A DNA stretch of 64,000 nt from Mycolicibacterium gilvum (GTDB lineage Bacteria; Actinomycetota; Actinomycetes; Mycobacteriales; Mycobacteriaceae): NCBI RefSeq assembly GCF_900454025.1, contig NZ_UGQM01000001.1, forward strand, positions 1,240,001 to 1,304,000. Direction: 5' to 3'. The first letter of the stretch is position 1; every line of letters begins with the position of its first letter. Below the pieces are notes generated by a model that did not search any database, was not told the DNA's origin, and was given only the letters and a program-made list of their open reading frames with translations. Position numbers and translations under genes: made by a program. Positions 44,823 through 53,672 of the stretch are shown piece after piece.

Positions 44823-46022
44823 GTGACACCGTCGCTGCGCGATACGTTCGGTCCTCTCACCAGGGTCGGTGGTTACTATGCGCGGTCGTGGCGGGATTAC
44901 CTGGAAGGGGATTCCCCGCGCGTGCCGATTGCCCGCCCGACGGTGGGACTCGCTGTCGAGGCGTTGCGCGACGAGGTGGTTCTGTTCGGGTTGAGGGCTC
45001 GCCGACCGCTGAGTGATCCCGCGTCCTTCGAGAGGATCCACGACGAGGTCGTCGCGGCGCTGGACTTCTACGGCGGCCGTGGATGTCTGGCCGATCCCGC
45101 CCGATTCTTCACCACACCGGATGCGCTCGCCGACGTCGAGGTGACGCCCGTGCGCAGGCGCAACCACACCTATGCCCGGTTGCGTTGGGAGAGCGGCTAT
45201 CACCCGCTCGCCGGCGAGCCCGGCGGCGACCGCTGGATGACCTACACCGCGAACCGCCGGGGTTACGCGCTCATGCTGCGACACCCGGAACCGCGACCCT
45301 GGTTGATGTGCATCCACGGCACCGAGATGGGGCGCGCGGCATTGGATCTGGCGCTCTTCCGGGCCTGGTATCTGCATGAGGAGCTGGGACTCAACGTGAT
45401 GCTGCCGGTGCTGCCCATGCACGGGCCGCGAGGAAGGGGACTGCCCAAGGGGGCGGTGTTCCCCGGTGAGGATGTCCTCGACGACATTCACGCCACCGCG
45501 CACGCGGTGTGGGACATCCGGGCCCTGCTGGGCTGGATCCGCGCCGAGAACCCGGGTGCGGACATCGGGGTATACGGACTGTCACTGGGCGGATTCATCG
45601 CCGGGTTGCTGGCCGGCCTCGACGACGGTCTCACCTGCGCGGTGCTCGGCGTCCCCGTCGCCGATCTCATCGATCTGTTGAGCCGCCATTCGGGGCTCGG
45701 TCGCGACGACCCGCGGCGGCGGACGATCCTGCTCGCCGCTCCGCTCGGCCGGATGATCTCACCGTTGTCGTTGCCGCCCCTGGTTCCGATGTCCGGTCGT
45801 TTCATCTACGCGGGTCTGGCCGACCAGGTGGTGCACCCCCGTGAGCAGGTCGTCCGGTTGTGGGAGCACTGGGGCCGGCCGAACATCGAGTGGTATCACG
45901 GGGGACACACCGGGTTCTTCCAGTCCCGGCCGGTGCAGCACTTCGTCACCGATGCGTTGGTGCGGTCCGGCCTCGTCACCGGAATCGGCCGGCCGCAATC
46001 CCCGGACGCGGCCACGGGCTGA
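44823..46022 (+). CDS. Alpha/beta hydrolase (Rv2627c-like)
   Basis: A 399-residue serine hydrolase-fold protein. The nucleophile elbow is GVYGLSLGGFIAGL with Ser254; the C-terminal histidine is probably in YHGGHTGFFQSR. The oxyanion-side strand reads PWLMCIHGTEMGRA. A long N-terminal part (residues 1-150) precedes the catalytic core, as in DosR-regulon Rv2627c. The GTG at 44823 is used because ATG at 44821 runs into a stop. Substrate unknown; esterase or lipase activity is plausible. The ZIP transporter starts three bases after its stop. Confidence 0.88.
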   Translation: MTPSLRDTFGPLTRVGGYYARSWRDYLEGDSPRVPIARPTVGLAVEALRDEVVLFGLRARRPLSDPASFERIHDEVVAALDFYGGRGCLADPARFFTTPDALADVEVTPVRRRNHTYARLRWESGYHPLAGEPGGDRWMTYTANRRGYALMLRHPEPRPWLMCIHGTEMGRAALDLALFRAWYLHEELGLNVMLPVLPMHGPRGRGLPKGAVFPGEDVLDDIHATAHAVWDIRALLGWIRAENPGADIGVYGLSLGGFIAGLLAGLDDGLTCAVLGVPVADLIDLLSRHSGLGRDDPRRRTILLAAPLGRMISPLSLPPLVPMSGRFIYAGLADQVVHPREQVVRLWEHWGRPNIEWYHGGHTGFFQSRPVQHFVTDALVRSGLVTGIGRPQSPDAATG

Positions 46023-46024
46023 AA

Positions 46025-46753
46025 GTGCTGCTGTGGATCGTCGCGGCAGGGCTGGCGATGAGCGCGTTGGCGCTGGTGGGCAGCCTCGCTCTGCTGATCC
46101 CTGACCGGTTGTTCACGCGGGTGGTGCTGCCGTTGGTCGCGCTGGCGGCCGGGGCTCTGCTCGGCGGCGCCATGTTCCACATGCTGCCTGAGGCGATCGA
46201 GATCGTCGGTGACAGCACGACCGTCTTCGCGTGGTGCGCCGCGGGGATTGTCAGCTTCCACGTGCTGGAGCAGTTCTTGAACTGGCATCACTGCCACCGG
46301 CCGGTCAGCCGGCACCGGCCGCTGGGCTACCTGATCCTGGTGGCCGACGGGTTGCACAACCTCATCGGTGGTCTGGCGGTCGGGAGTGCGTTCGTCGTCG
46401 ACATCAAGCTCGGCATCGTCACCTGGCTGGTGGCTGCGGCACACGAGATCCCCCAGGAGCTCGGAGATTTCGGAATCCTTGTGCACAGTGGCTGGACGCC
46501 GTCGCGGGCGCTGTTCTACAACGTGGTGTCCGCGCTGACTTTCCTGGTCGGCGCACTGCTGGCCTACGCCTTCGCAGGGCGACTCGACGTGGAGGTCCTC
46601 GTCCCGTTCGCGGCGGGCAACTTCATCTACATCGCGCTGGCCGACCTGCTGCCTGAGATCGCGACCACGCCGGCTCTGCGCGACAAACTGTTCTACAGCA
46701 CGACTTTCGTCATCGGACTGATGCTGTTGTGGGCGGTCGCGCAGTCGGTCTGA
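46025..46753 (+). CDS. ZIP-family metal transporter
   Basis: Membrane protein of 242 residues with seven to eight hydrophobic helices. Metal-binding helix IV has ADGLHNLIGGLAVGSAF and helix V AAAHEIPQELGDFGIL, the HN and HEIPQELGD signatures of ZIP permeases for zinc or iron import. The His-rich loop HHCHRPVSRHRP lies between helices three and four. The only workable start is the GTG at 46025, three bases after the hydrolase stop; no good ribosome site is seen, so translation probably depends on coupling. Confidence 0.9.
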   Translation: MLLWIVAAGLAMSALALVGSLALLIPDRLFTRVVLPLVALAAGALLGGAMFHMLPEAIEIVGDSTTVFAWCAAGIVSFHVLEQFLNWHHCHRPVSRHRPLGYLILVADGLHNLIGGLAVGSAFVVDIKLGIVTWLVAAAHEIPQELGDFGILVHSGWTPSRALFYNVVSALTFLVGALLAYAFAGRLDVEVLVPFAAGNFIYIALADLLPEIATTPALRDKLFYSTTFVIGLMLLWAVAQSV

Positions 46754-46784
46754 GTGCCGTGTCTACGGAGAGGGGTCGCGGATC

Positions 46785-48056
46785 GTGGACGGGTACTGGC
46801 TCGACCTTGCGCTGGTCGCTGTTCTCGTCCTCGTCAACGGGTTGCTGTCGGGCAGTGAGGCGGCATTCATATCCCTGGGGGAGGGACAGCTGCGGGAGAT
46901 GGAACGCCGGGGGACCCGACGCGACCGCATCGTGGTGGATCTCGCGCGGGAGCCGAACCGCTTTCTGGCGACCATTCAACTCGGGATCACGCTGGCGGGC
47001 TTCCTCGCGTCGGCCACCGCGGCGGTGTCGCTCGCCGAACCCGTGGAATCCCGACTGCAGTTTCTCGGCGGCGCCGCGGCAGCGGTGAGCATCGCCGCGG
47101 TGACGATAGTCGTCACCGCCTCGACACTGGTCTTCGGCGAACTCGCGCCCAAACGCCTGGGCATGCAGTACGCGCGGCGGTGGGCCGGGTTGGTGGCGCC
47201 GCTGCTGAGATTCCTGGCGATCGTCACGAAACCCGTCATCTGGGGTCTCGGGCAGTCGACCGACATCGCCGTGAGGGTTGTGGGCGGCGATCCCGACGTG
47301 GGCAAGAAGGAACCCACCTTCGGCGAGCTGCGGGAGTTGATCGCCGGCTACAGCGGACTGAACCCCGAGCAGCGCACCATCATCTCCGGAGCGCTCGAGA
47401 TTCACGAGCGCGCACTGCGCGAGATCGTCGTGCCGAGGCCCCGGGTGTTCCGCTTGCGTGCGGATCTGCCTGTGCCACAGGCACTTCATGCACTGGCGGC
47501 ATCGGGGCACACCCGGGCACCCGTCGTACCGGCCGGAGAGCTGGATGACGCCATCGGCGTCGTGCACCTGCGTGATCTGCTGGGTTCCGCGGGGACCGTC
47601 GCCGATGTCGCGCGTCCGGCGCTGCTGCTGCCCGACAGCCTGCGGGTCACGGCTGCGCTGAGCCGGCTGATGGACGAGCACGAGCAGTTCGCCCTGGTCA
47701 TCGGGGAACGCGGGGGCGTCTCCGGCATAGTGGCCCTGGAGGACCTGCTCGAAGAGGTCGTCGGCGAGATCTACGACGAGCAGGACAAGGACATCCGCGC
47801 GGCGCGGCTGCTCCCCGACGGCAGCCGAATCCTGCCGGGCTCGTTCCCGGTTCACGACCTCGGCGATGTCGGTGTCGACGGGTCGCGCCTGCCGCGCGGG
47901 AACCACACCACGGTCGCGGGTCTGATCCTGGACAGCCTCGGACGCATCCCCGAGGGACCGGGGGACCGTATCGAGATCGGCGGCTACCGATGGGAGGTGA
48001 CGGCGGTGGACGCACACGCCATCACCGAGGTGCGGGTCGTGCCGTCACCGCACTAG
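46785..48056 (+). CDS. CNNM/CorC-type transporter (DUF21-CBS-CorC_HlyC)
   Basis: A 423-residue membrane protein: N-terminal DUF21 domain (LVLVNGLLSGSEAAFISLGE, then TASTLVFGELAPKRLGMQYA), a pair of CBS domains (VPRPRVFRLRADLPVPQA; ALSRLMDEHEQFALVIGERG) and a C-terminal CorC_HlyC domain (PEGPGDRIEIGGYRWEVTAV). This class exports or regulates magnesium or cobalt, with CBS domains that can bind ATP. GTG start with GGAGAGG ten bases before it. It follows the ZIP gene by 31 bases, making a metal-handling pair at the end of the hydrolase transcript. Confidence 0.92.
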   Translation: MDGYWLDLALVAVLVLVNGLLSGSEAAFISLGEGQLREMERRGTRRDRIVVDLAREPNRFLATIQLGITLAGFLASATAAVSLAEPVESRLQFLGGAAAAVSIAAVTIVVTASTLVFGELAPKRLGMQYARRWAGLVAPLLRFLAIVTKPVIWGLGQSTDIAVRVVGGDPDVGKKEPTFGELRELIAGYSGLNPEQRTIISGALEIHERALREIVVPRPRVFRLRADLPVPQALHALAASGHTRAPVVPAGELDDAIGVVHLRDLLGSAGTVADVARPALLLPDSLRVTAALSRLMDEHEQFALVIGERGGVSGIVALEDLLEEVVGEIYDEQDKDIRAARLLPDGSRILPGSFPVHDLGDVGVDGSRLPRGNHTTVAGLILDSLGRIPEGPGDRIEIGGYRWEVTAVDAHAITEVRVVPSPH

Positions 48057-48057
48057 A

Positions 48058-48939
48058 TCATGAGTCGCCCGGGCGCACCACCATCACCGGGGTGGTGGCC
48101 GCCTGCACGACGGCTCCACTCACCGAGCCGAGCAACGACCCCGTCACCGCGCCGTAGCCGTGGCTACCGACCACGAGAAGCTGTGCCGCCCCGGATCTCT
48201 CGACGAGCCGGCGTGCCGGTTGGTCGCGCACCACGACGAGTTCGACAGGTACGCCCGGATAGCGCCGCTGCCAGTCGGAGAGCTGACGCGATGCCTCCCG
48301 CTCGACGTCGGGCCGAACCTCTTCCCAGTCGAACTGCGGCATCTCGAACGCGCCCGGAGACCACCACGCGTGGACTGCGACCAGCCCCACACCCCGCTGG
48401 GATGCCTCCTGGAACGCGATCTCGACCGCGGGCGCGGCCGAGGCCGAACCGTCGAAGCCCAGCAGCACCGGTGCATCCGATGCCGGGGCGGACCCGTCGT
48501 CGCGCACCACCACGACCGGACAGTGGGCGCGGTGCACGAGGCCCATGCTGGTGCTGCCCAGCACCTTTCGTGCGAGGCCACCGCGTCCCCGGGAACCGAC
48601 CACCACCATCCCCGCTGTGCGGGACTCTTCGACCAGTGCTGCGGTGGGGGTGGCGACGGCGAACTCCGCGGTCACCGGAATTGCGCCTGCGGTGAGTTTT
48701 TCGGCGATTTGTCGGGCGTCGGTGAGGATTTCCTGACCGATCTGGCGCTGCCAGTCGAGGAAGCCGGTCGGCACCGCCACGACCGGCCACGCTCCGATCG
48801 GCAGGGTGGCCGCGTACAGGATCACGAGTGGGACGCCGCGCCGTCCGGCCTCGGCGGCGGCCCACTCAAGGGCCGGCTGCGACGACGACAGATCGTCGAC
48901 GCCGACGACCACCTTGGCGATGTCTGGGGTGAGGGCCAT
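48058..48939 (-). CDS. Tandem-domain universal stress protein
   Basis: A 293-residue Usp with both nucleotide loops intact ([18 protein letters not shown] and [18 protein letters not shown]). The opening [20 protein letters not shown] has DD in place of the usual DGS. It is convergent with the CNNM gene (one-base gap) and lies 77 bases downstream of tgs1. A weak palindrome at 48999 precedes it, so it may have its own promoter or be read through from tgs1. Eighth and last Usp of the island. Confidence 0.93.
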   Translation of the reverse strand: MALTPDIAKVVVGVDDLSSSQPALEWAAAEAGRRGVPLVILYAATLPIGAWPVVAVPTGFLDWQRQIGQEILTDARQIAEKLTAGAIPVTAEFAVATPTAALVEESRTAGMVVVGSRGRGGLARKVLGSTSMGLVHRAHCPVVVVRDDGSAPASDAPVLLGFDGSASAAPAVEIAFQEASQRGVGLVAVHAWWSPGAFEMPQFDWEEVRPDVEREASRQLSDWQRRYPGVPVELVVVRDQPARRLVERSGAAQLLVVGSHGYGAVTGSLLGSVSGAVVQAATTPVMVVRPGDS

Positions 48940-49016
48940 TCCTACTCCTGTGCTCGGGGCGGCAGCGGATCCGAAGCAGGCCGCGACATCAGGCTAGGGG
49001 GTCCAAGGCCGGGCCT

Positions 49017-50372
49017 CTAGAGAGGACGTGCGGCCACGGCGAGGGTGTCGACGGCCGCGCCGATTCCGGCGGCCAGGTCGTCGACGTCGGGGAAGGCGTC
49101 GAAATCGGTGGTGATCCCGAAGATCAGATCGTCGCCGTAGCTCAAGATCGCGACTGCTGTCCGCAGGCGCAGGGCCATCGGTGGTACGGGGAACATGCGG
49201 ACGACCTCGCGACCCATCACCTGCAGTCGGTGTTGAGGTCCGGGCACGTTGGTCGCCAGGGTCACCACCCCGTGCTGCGGCAGCGAGGTCACCACGCGGA
49301 TCGCCCGGGTCGCGAGCGCGAAGGGAATCAGCTTCACCACCGCCACCGCGGCGGTTCCCGCCTGACGCTGGCCGCTGGACTTGGCCCGGTTGAGACGTCG
49401 GTGCACGGTCCGCAACTGCTCCACCGGGTCCGGCTCGTCGACGGGCAGGTGCGGAAGCATCACCGACACCCGGTTGTCGAGCCGGTCCCTGGCATCATCG
49501 GAGCGCACCGAGACCGGAACCAGCGTGCGCAGCGAATCGCGGCGCGGTTCCTCCCCCCGGCGCTTCAGCGCGGAGCGGAAACTGTCGGTGATCGCCGCCA
49601 GTGCGACGTCGTTGAGGGTCACATCGAAGGCTTGACACACCGACGCGACCGTGGCCAAGGGCACCTGCACGGCGCTGTACCGGCGCATCGTGGTGACCGG
49701 ACCGTTGAGCGAGGACTCCGCATTGCGGACCAGGCCGCTGAGGATCCCGATGGCTCCCTCGACGGTCATCGCGGCGGTGGCCGCCACTGCGGTCGTCGCG
49801 TTCCACCCGGCGCGCGCCCACCGCACGGGATTCAGCGTCGGTGACGGCAGCGCGGGGCGGGAGGCGCCCGCCTCGTGTGCGGCCCGGATCGCACCGGCAT
49901 ACGTCTCGCCTTCGCCGTCGTCGCTGAGACCGGCGAGCATGTGCATGGCGGCGATTCCGTCGGCGATGCAGTGGTGGACCTTCATCAGGATCGCCCACCG
50001 GTCGTCGGCCAGCCCCTCGATGATCCAGGCCTGCCACAGTGGACGCTCACGGTCCAGTCGGGGCTCCATCGCCTCGGCGGTGAAACGGAACAGCGCGTCG
50101 TCGTCGCCGGGATGAGGCAGGGCCGCGCGGCGGATGTGATGGGCGAGATCGAGCGTGGGATCCTCGACCCATTCCGGCGCACTGAGGTCCAGCGGTTGCC
50201 TGCGCACCACCTGGCGCAGCCGCGGAATCGTCACGATCTTCTCACCGATGGCGGCGACGATCTCGTCGAAATCCGGCATCGGACCGTCGACGACCGAGAC
50301 CGCACCGACGGCCAGACTGACGTGCCGATCGGCGTCCTCGGCGTCGAGGAAACCGGCGTCGAAGGCAGTCAT
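49017..50372 (-). CDS. tgs1: Wax ester/triacylglycerol synthase, Tgs1-like
   Basis: Acyl-CoA:diacylglycerol acyltransferase of 451 residues making storage triacylglycerol. The catalytic HHxxxDG motif is KVHHCIADGIAAMHML (His133, His134, Asp138). Tgs1 resemblance is strong over the start (DAGFLDAEDADRHVSLAVGA) and in SLNGPVTTMRRYSAVQVPLA, VTLNDVALAAITDSFRSALK and NVPGPQHRLQVMGREV. In M. tuberculosis tgs1 (Rv3130c) is the main hypoxia-induced, DosR-controlled triacylglycerol synthase. The ATG at 50372 has GGAG close upstream; a GTG at 50381 is an alternative. Two DosR-like boxes lie upstream. Confidence 0.92.
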   Translation of the reverse strand: MTAFDAGFLDAEDADRHVSLAVGAVSVVDGPMPDFDEIVAAIGEKIVTIPRLRQVVRRQPLDLSAPEWVEDPTLDLAHHIRRAALPHPGDDDALFRFTAEAMEPRLDRERPLWQAWIIEGLADDRWAILMKVHHCIADGIAAMHMLAGLSDDGEGETYAGAIRAAHEAGASRPALPSPTLNPVRWARAGWNATTAVAATAAMTVEGAIGILSGLVRNAESSLNGPVTTMRRYSAVQVPLATVASVCQAFDVTLNDVALAAITDSFRSALKRRGEEPRRDSLRTLVPVSVRSDDARDRLDNRVSVMLPHLPVDEPDPVEQLRTVHRRLNRAKSSGQRQAGTAAVAVVKLIPFALATRAIRVVTSLPQHGVVTLATNVPGPQHRLQVMGREVVRMFPVPPMALRLRTAVAILSYGDDLIFGITTDFDAFPDVDDLAAGIGAAVDTLAVAARPL

Positions 50373-50416
50373 CCGCTCCACAGCACCACTGTCGGCCGTG
50401 CGGGTTCCCGATGCCA

Positions 50417-50430
50417 GAGTCCGAGGTCCC
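50417..50430. promoter_or_regulatory. DosR-box-like sequence (GAGTCCGAGGTCCC)
   Basis: About nine of 14 core positions match, with an intact GTCCC arm. It lies 45 bases upstream of tgs1 and is the nearer of two boxes. Confidence 0.5.
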
Positions 50431-50483
50431 CGGCGGGCGGTGACCTGCGGCCCTACTCGGGCCGTGGCGGGTCTCCGGTGCTG

Positions 50484-50497
50484 GGGACTTCCGGCCC
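50484..50497. promoter_or_regulatory. DosR-box-like sequence (GGGACTTCCGGCCC)
   Basis: Eleven of 14 core positions match, including an intact GGGACT arm. It lies about 110 bases upstream of tgs1 and 67 bases before the small helical protein on the plus strand, so it may serve both. Confidence 0.65.
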
Positions 50498-50563
50498 TGC
50501 CGCGGCCGCCGGGTCGGCCCATAATCTGGATCCGGACACGGTGATTCGGTCGGGAGGCAGGCG

Positions 50564-50788
50564 ATGGGCGACGACAGCGGTGCGAAGCTGATCGATGACG
50601 AGCTGCGTGACGTCATCGCGACGCTGCGGGCCCGCTATCCGGACTGCCCGACAGGCGAGATCGAGGCCCTGGTCGCCGACATCTACGGTCGGCTGAACGC
50701 CAGTGCCACCGTGTCCGCGCACCTGATCCCGCTGACGATGAACCTCAGCCTGCGCGCGTTGCGCACGATGAGTCAGCGGCGCGGCTGA
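50564..50788 (+). CDS. Three-helix-bundle dimerisation domain protein (74 aa)
   Basis: A small helical protein that reads as three short helices (DDELRDVIATLRARY, TGEIEALVADIYGRLN, IPLTMNLSLRALRTM) around RYPDCPTGEIEAL. It resembles a small actinobacterial family described as a three-helix-bundle dimerisation domain; no function is established. Divergent from tgs1 across DosR-like boxes, and followed six bases later by the SulP transporter, with which it is probably co-transcribed. Confidence 0.75.
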   Translation: MGDDSGAKLIDDELRDVIATLRARYPDCPTGEIEALVADIYGRLNASATVSAHLIPLTMNLSLRALRTMSQRRG

Positions 50789-50794
50789 CCCTCG

Positions 50795-52474
50795 GTGACG
50801 TCGAACTTCGGAGAGCTGCGGTCATACCGGCGCTCCGCGCTCCGCGACGACACCCAGGCGGGTTTGAGCGTCGCGGCCTATCTGGTGCCCCAGGCCCTCG
50901 CCTATGCGACGCTCGCCGGGCTCAGCCCGGCCGCCGGTCTGTGGGCGGCCCTGCCGCCGCTGCTGGTGTACGCGATCCTCGGATCGTCGCGACAGCTGTC
51001 CGTGGGGCCCGAATCGACGACGGCGCTGATGACCGCAGCGGTGCTGGCCCCGGTCGTCGGCGGCGACGACCCCGTCCGCTACGCGGCCAGCGCCGCGGTC
51101 CTCGCGATCCTGGTCGGGTTGGTGTGTCTGGGCGCAGGGATGCTGCGGCTGGGCTATCTCGCGAACATGCTGTCCAAGCCCGTTCTCGTCGGCTACATGC
51201 TCGGGGTCGCCCTCGCGATGGTCGCGGGACAGCTGGGCCGGATCGCCGGGGTCGAGGTCACCGGGGACACCGTGCCGGCGCAACTGGCCGCGTTCGCGGC
51301 GGCCGTCGACGGGGTGCACTGGCCCACGGCAGGCCTGGCCCTCGGCGTGCTGGTGCTCGTGCTGACGATGGAGCGGGTGGCCCCGACACTGCCCGCTCCG
51401 TTGATCGGCGTCGTCGTAGCGACCGTCGTGACGTGGGCGGGGGAGCTGACGCGGTTCGGCGTCGCGGTGGTCGGCGATGTCCCCGTCGGACTTCCCGCAC
51501 CCGCGTTGCCCTGGCTGACCGTGGACCAGATCCAGGCGCTGATCGTGCCGGCGATAGGTATCTCGGTGGTGGCGTTCTCGGACAACATCCTCACCGCGCG
51601 GGCCTTCGCGTCACGGGCCGGTCAGAACATCGACCCCAACACCGAGCTGCGTGCGCTGGGCGTCAGCAATCTGGCCGTCGGTTTCCTGCGCGGCTTTCCG
51701 GTCAGCTCGAGCGCCAGCCGGACTGCGCTGGCGGCCGCGGCCGGGGCCCGGACCCAGATGTACTCGCTGGTGGTTCTCGCGGTGGTGGCCGTGGTCGTCG
51801 TGTTCGGTGGCGGCCTGGTGTCGCACGTGCCCGCGGCCGCCCTCGGCGGACTGATCGTCTACGCCGCGCTGAAACTGGTCGACGTCCGCAGCTTCCGGGC
51901 GTTGGCCCGCTTCCGCCGCAGCGAGGTGGTCCTGGCCGCGCTGACCGCGATCGCGGTGACCGTGTTCGGACTTCTCTACGGTGTGGGGATCGCGGTGGCC
52001 CTGTCGGTCCTCGATCTGCTCCGGCGCCTCTCCCACGCGCACGACAGCGTGCAGGGTCTGGTGCCGGGACTGGCCGGGATGCACGACGTCGACGACTATC
52101 CCGACGCCCGGATCGTTCCGGGCCTGGTGGTGTATCGCTACGACGCCCCGCTGTGCTTCGCCAACGCCGAGGACTTCCGGCGCCGCGCCCTCGAGGCGAT
52201 CGACCAGATGGATCAACCCACCCGGTGGTTCGTTCTCAACGCCGAGGCCAACGTCGAGGTGGACATGACCGCGATCGAGGCCCTGGATCAGGTACGCCAG
52301 GACTGCCTGCGCCGCGGCATCGTGTTCGCGATGGCCCGGGTGAAGCAGGATCTCCGCGAGGCACTGGCGGCCGGCGGCGTCCTCGACGAGATCGGGCAGG
52401 ACCGGCTGTACATGACGTTGCCGACCGCCGTCGCGGCCTATCAGGCCTGGGTCGCATCCGGAAACAAGGGCTGA
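50795..52474 (+). CDS. SulP-family anion permease with STAS domain
   Basis: Secondary transporter of 559 residues with about ten to twelve membrane helices (start region AGLSVAAYLVPQALAYATLA with the SulP N-terminal motif; VSSSASRTALAAAAGARTQM in the middle) and a cytoplasmic C-terminal STAS domain (PDARIVPGLVVYRYDAPLCF, LDQVRQDCLRRGIVFAMARV). Likely sulfate, bicarbonate or another small anion; the substrate is not readable. GTG start six bases after the small helical protein. It is the last island gene before infA. Confidence 0.92.
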   Translation: MTSNFGELRSYRRSALRDDTQAGLSVAAYLVPQALAYATLAGLSPAAGLWAALPPLLVYAILGSSRQLSVGPESTTALMTAAVLAPVVGGDDPVRYAASAAVLAILVGLVCLGAGMLRLGYLANMLSKPVLVGYMLGVALAMVAGQLGRIAGVEVTGDTVPAQLAAFAAAVDGVHWPTAGLALGVLVLVLTMERVAPTLPAPLIGVVVATVVTWAGELTRFGVAVVGDVPVGLPAPALPWLTVDQIQALIVPAIGISVVAFSDNILTARAFASRAGQNIDPNTELRALGVSNLAVGFLRGFPVSSSASRTALAAAAGARTQMYSLVVLAVVAVVVVFGGGLVSHVPAAALGGLIVYAALKLVDVRSFRALARFRRSEVVLAALTAIAVTVFGLLYGVGIAVALSVLDLLRRLSHAHDSVQGLVPGLAGMHDVDDYPDARIVPGLVVYRYDAPLCFANAEDFRRRALEAIDQMDQPTRWFVLNAEANVEVDMTAIEALDQVRQDCLRRGIVFAMARVKQDLREALAAGGVLDEIGQDRLYMTLPTAVAAYQAWVASGNKG

Positions 52475-52486
52475 CGAGCACGGATT

Positions 52487-52514
52487 TTGGGCCCGGGCCT
52501 CGAGCGCGTACCAT
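52487..52514 (+). promoter_or_regulatory. Possible sigma-A promoter of the infA operon
   Basis: TTGGGC (52487-52492) and TACCAT (52509-52514) are 16 bases apart, 184 bases before infA, in the 223-base gap after the island. The remainder of the gap would be a long untranslated leader; no box or coding frame was seen in it. Confidence 0.4.
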
Positions 52515-52697
52515 CGATCAACGGTGCGGCTTGCGCGCCGGCTTTTTGCGTGCCCCATCGGGATACCCGTGTGAAACCGGGAATGCCCCAGATCCGGCCC
52601 ACGTTTTCAAGTCGGATCACGGCTGCGCCAACCCGGCCCACAAAGCCGAGCAGGCCAGGAAGCCGATACGAAACGAAAGCAAGGATCGTTACAGAGT

Positions 52698-52919
52698 ATG
52701 GCCAAAAAAGACGGTGCCATAGAGGTCGAGGGTCGTGTCGTCGAACCCCTGCCCAATGCGATGTTCCGCATTGAGCTGGAGAACGGACACAAGGTTCTCG
52801 CCCACATCAGCGGCAAGATGCGGCAGCACTACATCCGCATCCTCCCCGAGGATCGCGTCGTGGTGGAGCTCTCGCCCTACGACCTGACCCGGGGTCGCAT
52901 CGTGTACCGCTACAAGTGA
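52698..52919 (+). CDS. infA: Translation initiation factor IF-1
   Basis: A 73-residue OB-fold protein that binds the ribosomal A site during initiation with IF-2 and IF-3. Sequence is the textbook form: [40 protein letters not shown], ending RGRIVYRYK. First gene of the infA-rpmJ-rpsM-rpsK-rpsD-rpoA-rplQ cluster. It is preceded by the accessory island, whereas in M. tuberculosis the neighbour is the Rv3463 gene. Confidence 0.98.
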   Translation: MAKKDGAIEVEGRVVEPLPNAMFRIELENGHKVLAHISGKMRQHYIRILPEDRVVVELSPYDLTRGRIVYRYK

Positions 52920-52990
52920 CGAGCGCTCGCGCGAATCACCGATAAGTACAGCAACACCTCAGAACCCCGAGAAGAAGGATCGACACAGCC

Positions 52991-53104
52991 GTGAAGGTGA
53001 ACCCGAGCGTCAAGCCGATCTGCGACAAGTGCAGGGTGATCCGCCGGCATGGGCGGGTCATGGTGATCTGCTCCGATCCCCGCCACAAGCAGCGGCAGGG
53101 CTAG
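52991..53104 (+). CDS. rpmJ: 50S ribosomal protein L36 (zinc form)
   Basis: A 37-residue protein, starting GTG at 52991 and ending TAG at 53104. The zinc-ribbon ligands are intact: Cys11, Cys14, Cys27 and His32 ([16 protein letters not shown]), so this is the zinc-containing version rather than the zinc-free paralogue induced in zinc starvation. AGAAGGAT lies upstream of the start. Located between infA and rpsM as usual. Confidence 0.97.
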
Positions 53105-53291
53105 AGCGGAACTCCCGCAGATCGACAACTGAATGATGAACTCCCAGCACCACTGAGCGGCATACGGCCGCTTGATGAGCTCCCCGGTGAAAGCCGAGGA
53201 CTCAGCACGTCCGGCACGGAGGCCGGACCCCGGCAAGAGTTCCGGGAACGGACTGGGATCAGACCTCCGCAGAACACGAGGAATGGCACAC

Positions 53292-53666
53292 ATGGCCCGA
53301 CTTATGGGCGTCGATCTCCCGCGCGACAAGCGCATGGAGATCGCGCTGACCTACATCTACGGCGTCGGCCGTACCCGCTCCCAGGAAATCCTGGAAGCCA
53401 CCGGAATCAGCCGGGACCAGCGCACCAAGGATCTGACCGACGACCAGGTCAGCCAGCTGCGCGACTACATCGAAGGCAACCTCAAGGTGGAGGGTGATCT
53501 GCGCCGCGAGGTTCAGGCCGACATCCGCCGCAAGATCGAGATCGGCTGCTACCAGGGCCTGCGGCACCGCCGCGGCCTGCCGGTGCGCGGCCAGCGGACC
53601 AAGACCAATGCGCGCACCCGCAAGGGTCCCAAGCGCACCATCGCCGGCAAGAAGAAGGCCAGGTAA
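53292..53666 (+). CDS. rpsM: 30S ribosomal protein S13
   Basis: Head protein of the small subunit contacting tRNA and L5. The 124-residue sequence starts [20 protein letters not shown] and ends [17 protein letters not shown] plus a lysine-rich tail. An ATG three codons earlier (53283) is in frame, but it abuts the GAGGA ribosome site, while the ATG at 53292 is nine bases from it and gives the family length. A 187-base gap separates rpmJ from rpsM and holds no gene. Confidence 0.98.
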   Translation: MARLMGVDLPRDKRMEIALTYIYGVGRTRSQEILEATGISRDQRTKDLTDDQVSQLRDYIEGNLKVEGDLRREVQADIRRKIEIGCYQGLRHRRGLPVRGQRTKTNARTRKGPKRTIAGKKKAR

Positions 53667-53672
53667 CCCCGG

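Noticed and set aside
48999..49012. GGGTCCAAGGCCGG as a DosR box before the last stress protein
   Set aside because: Only eight of 14 core positions match and one arm is wrong; not separable from chance in this GC-rich gap.
52515..52560. Hairpin plus T-run near GCCGGCTTTTTGCG as an intrinsic terminator after the SulP gene
   Set aside because: The arms do not pair well; only the T-run is present.
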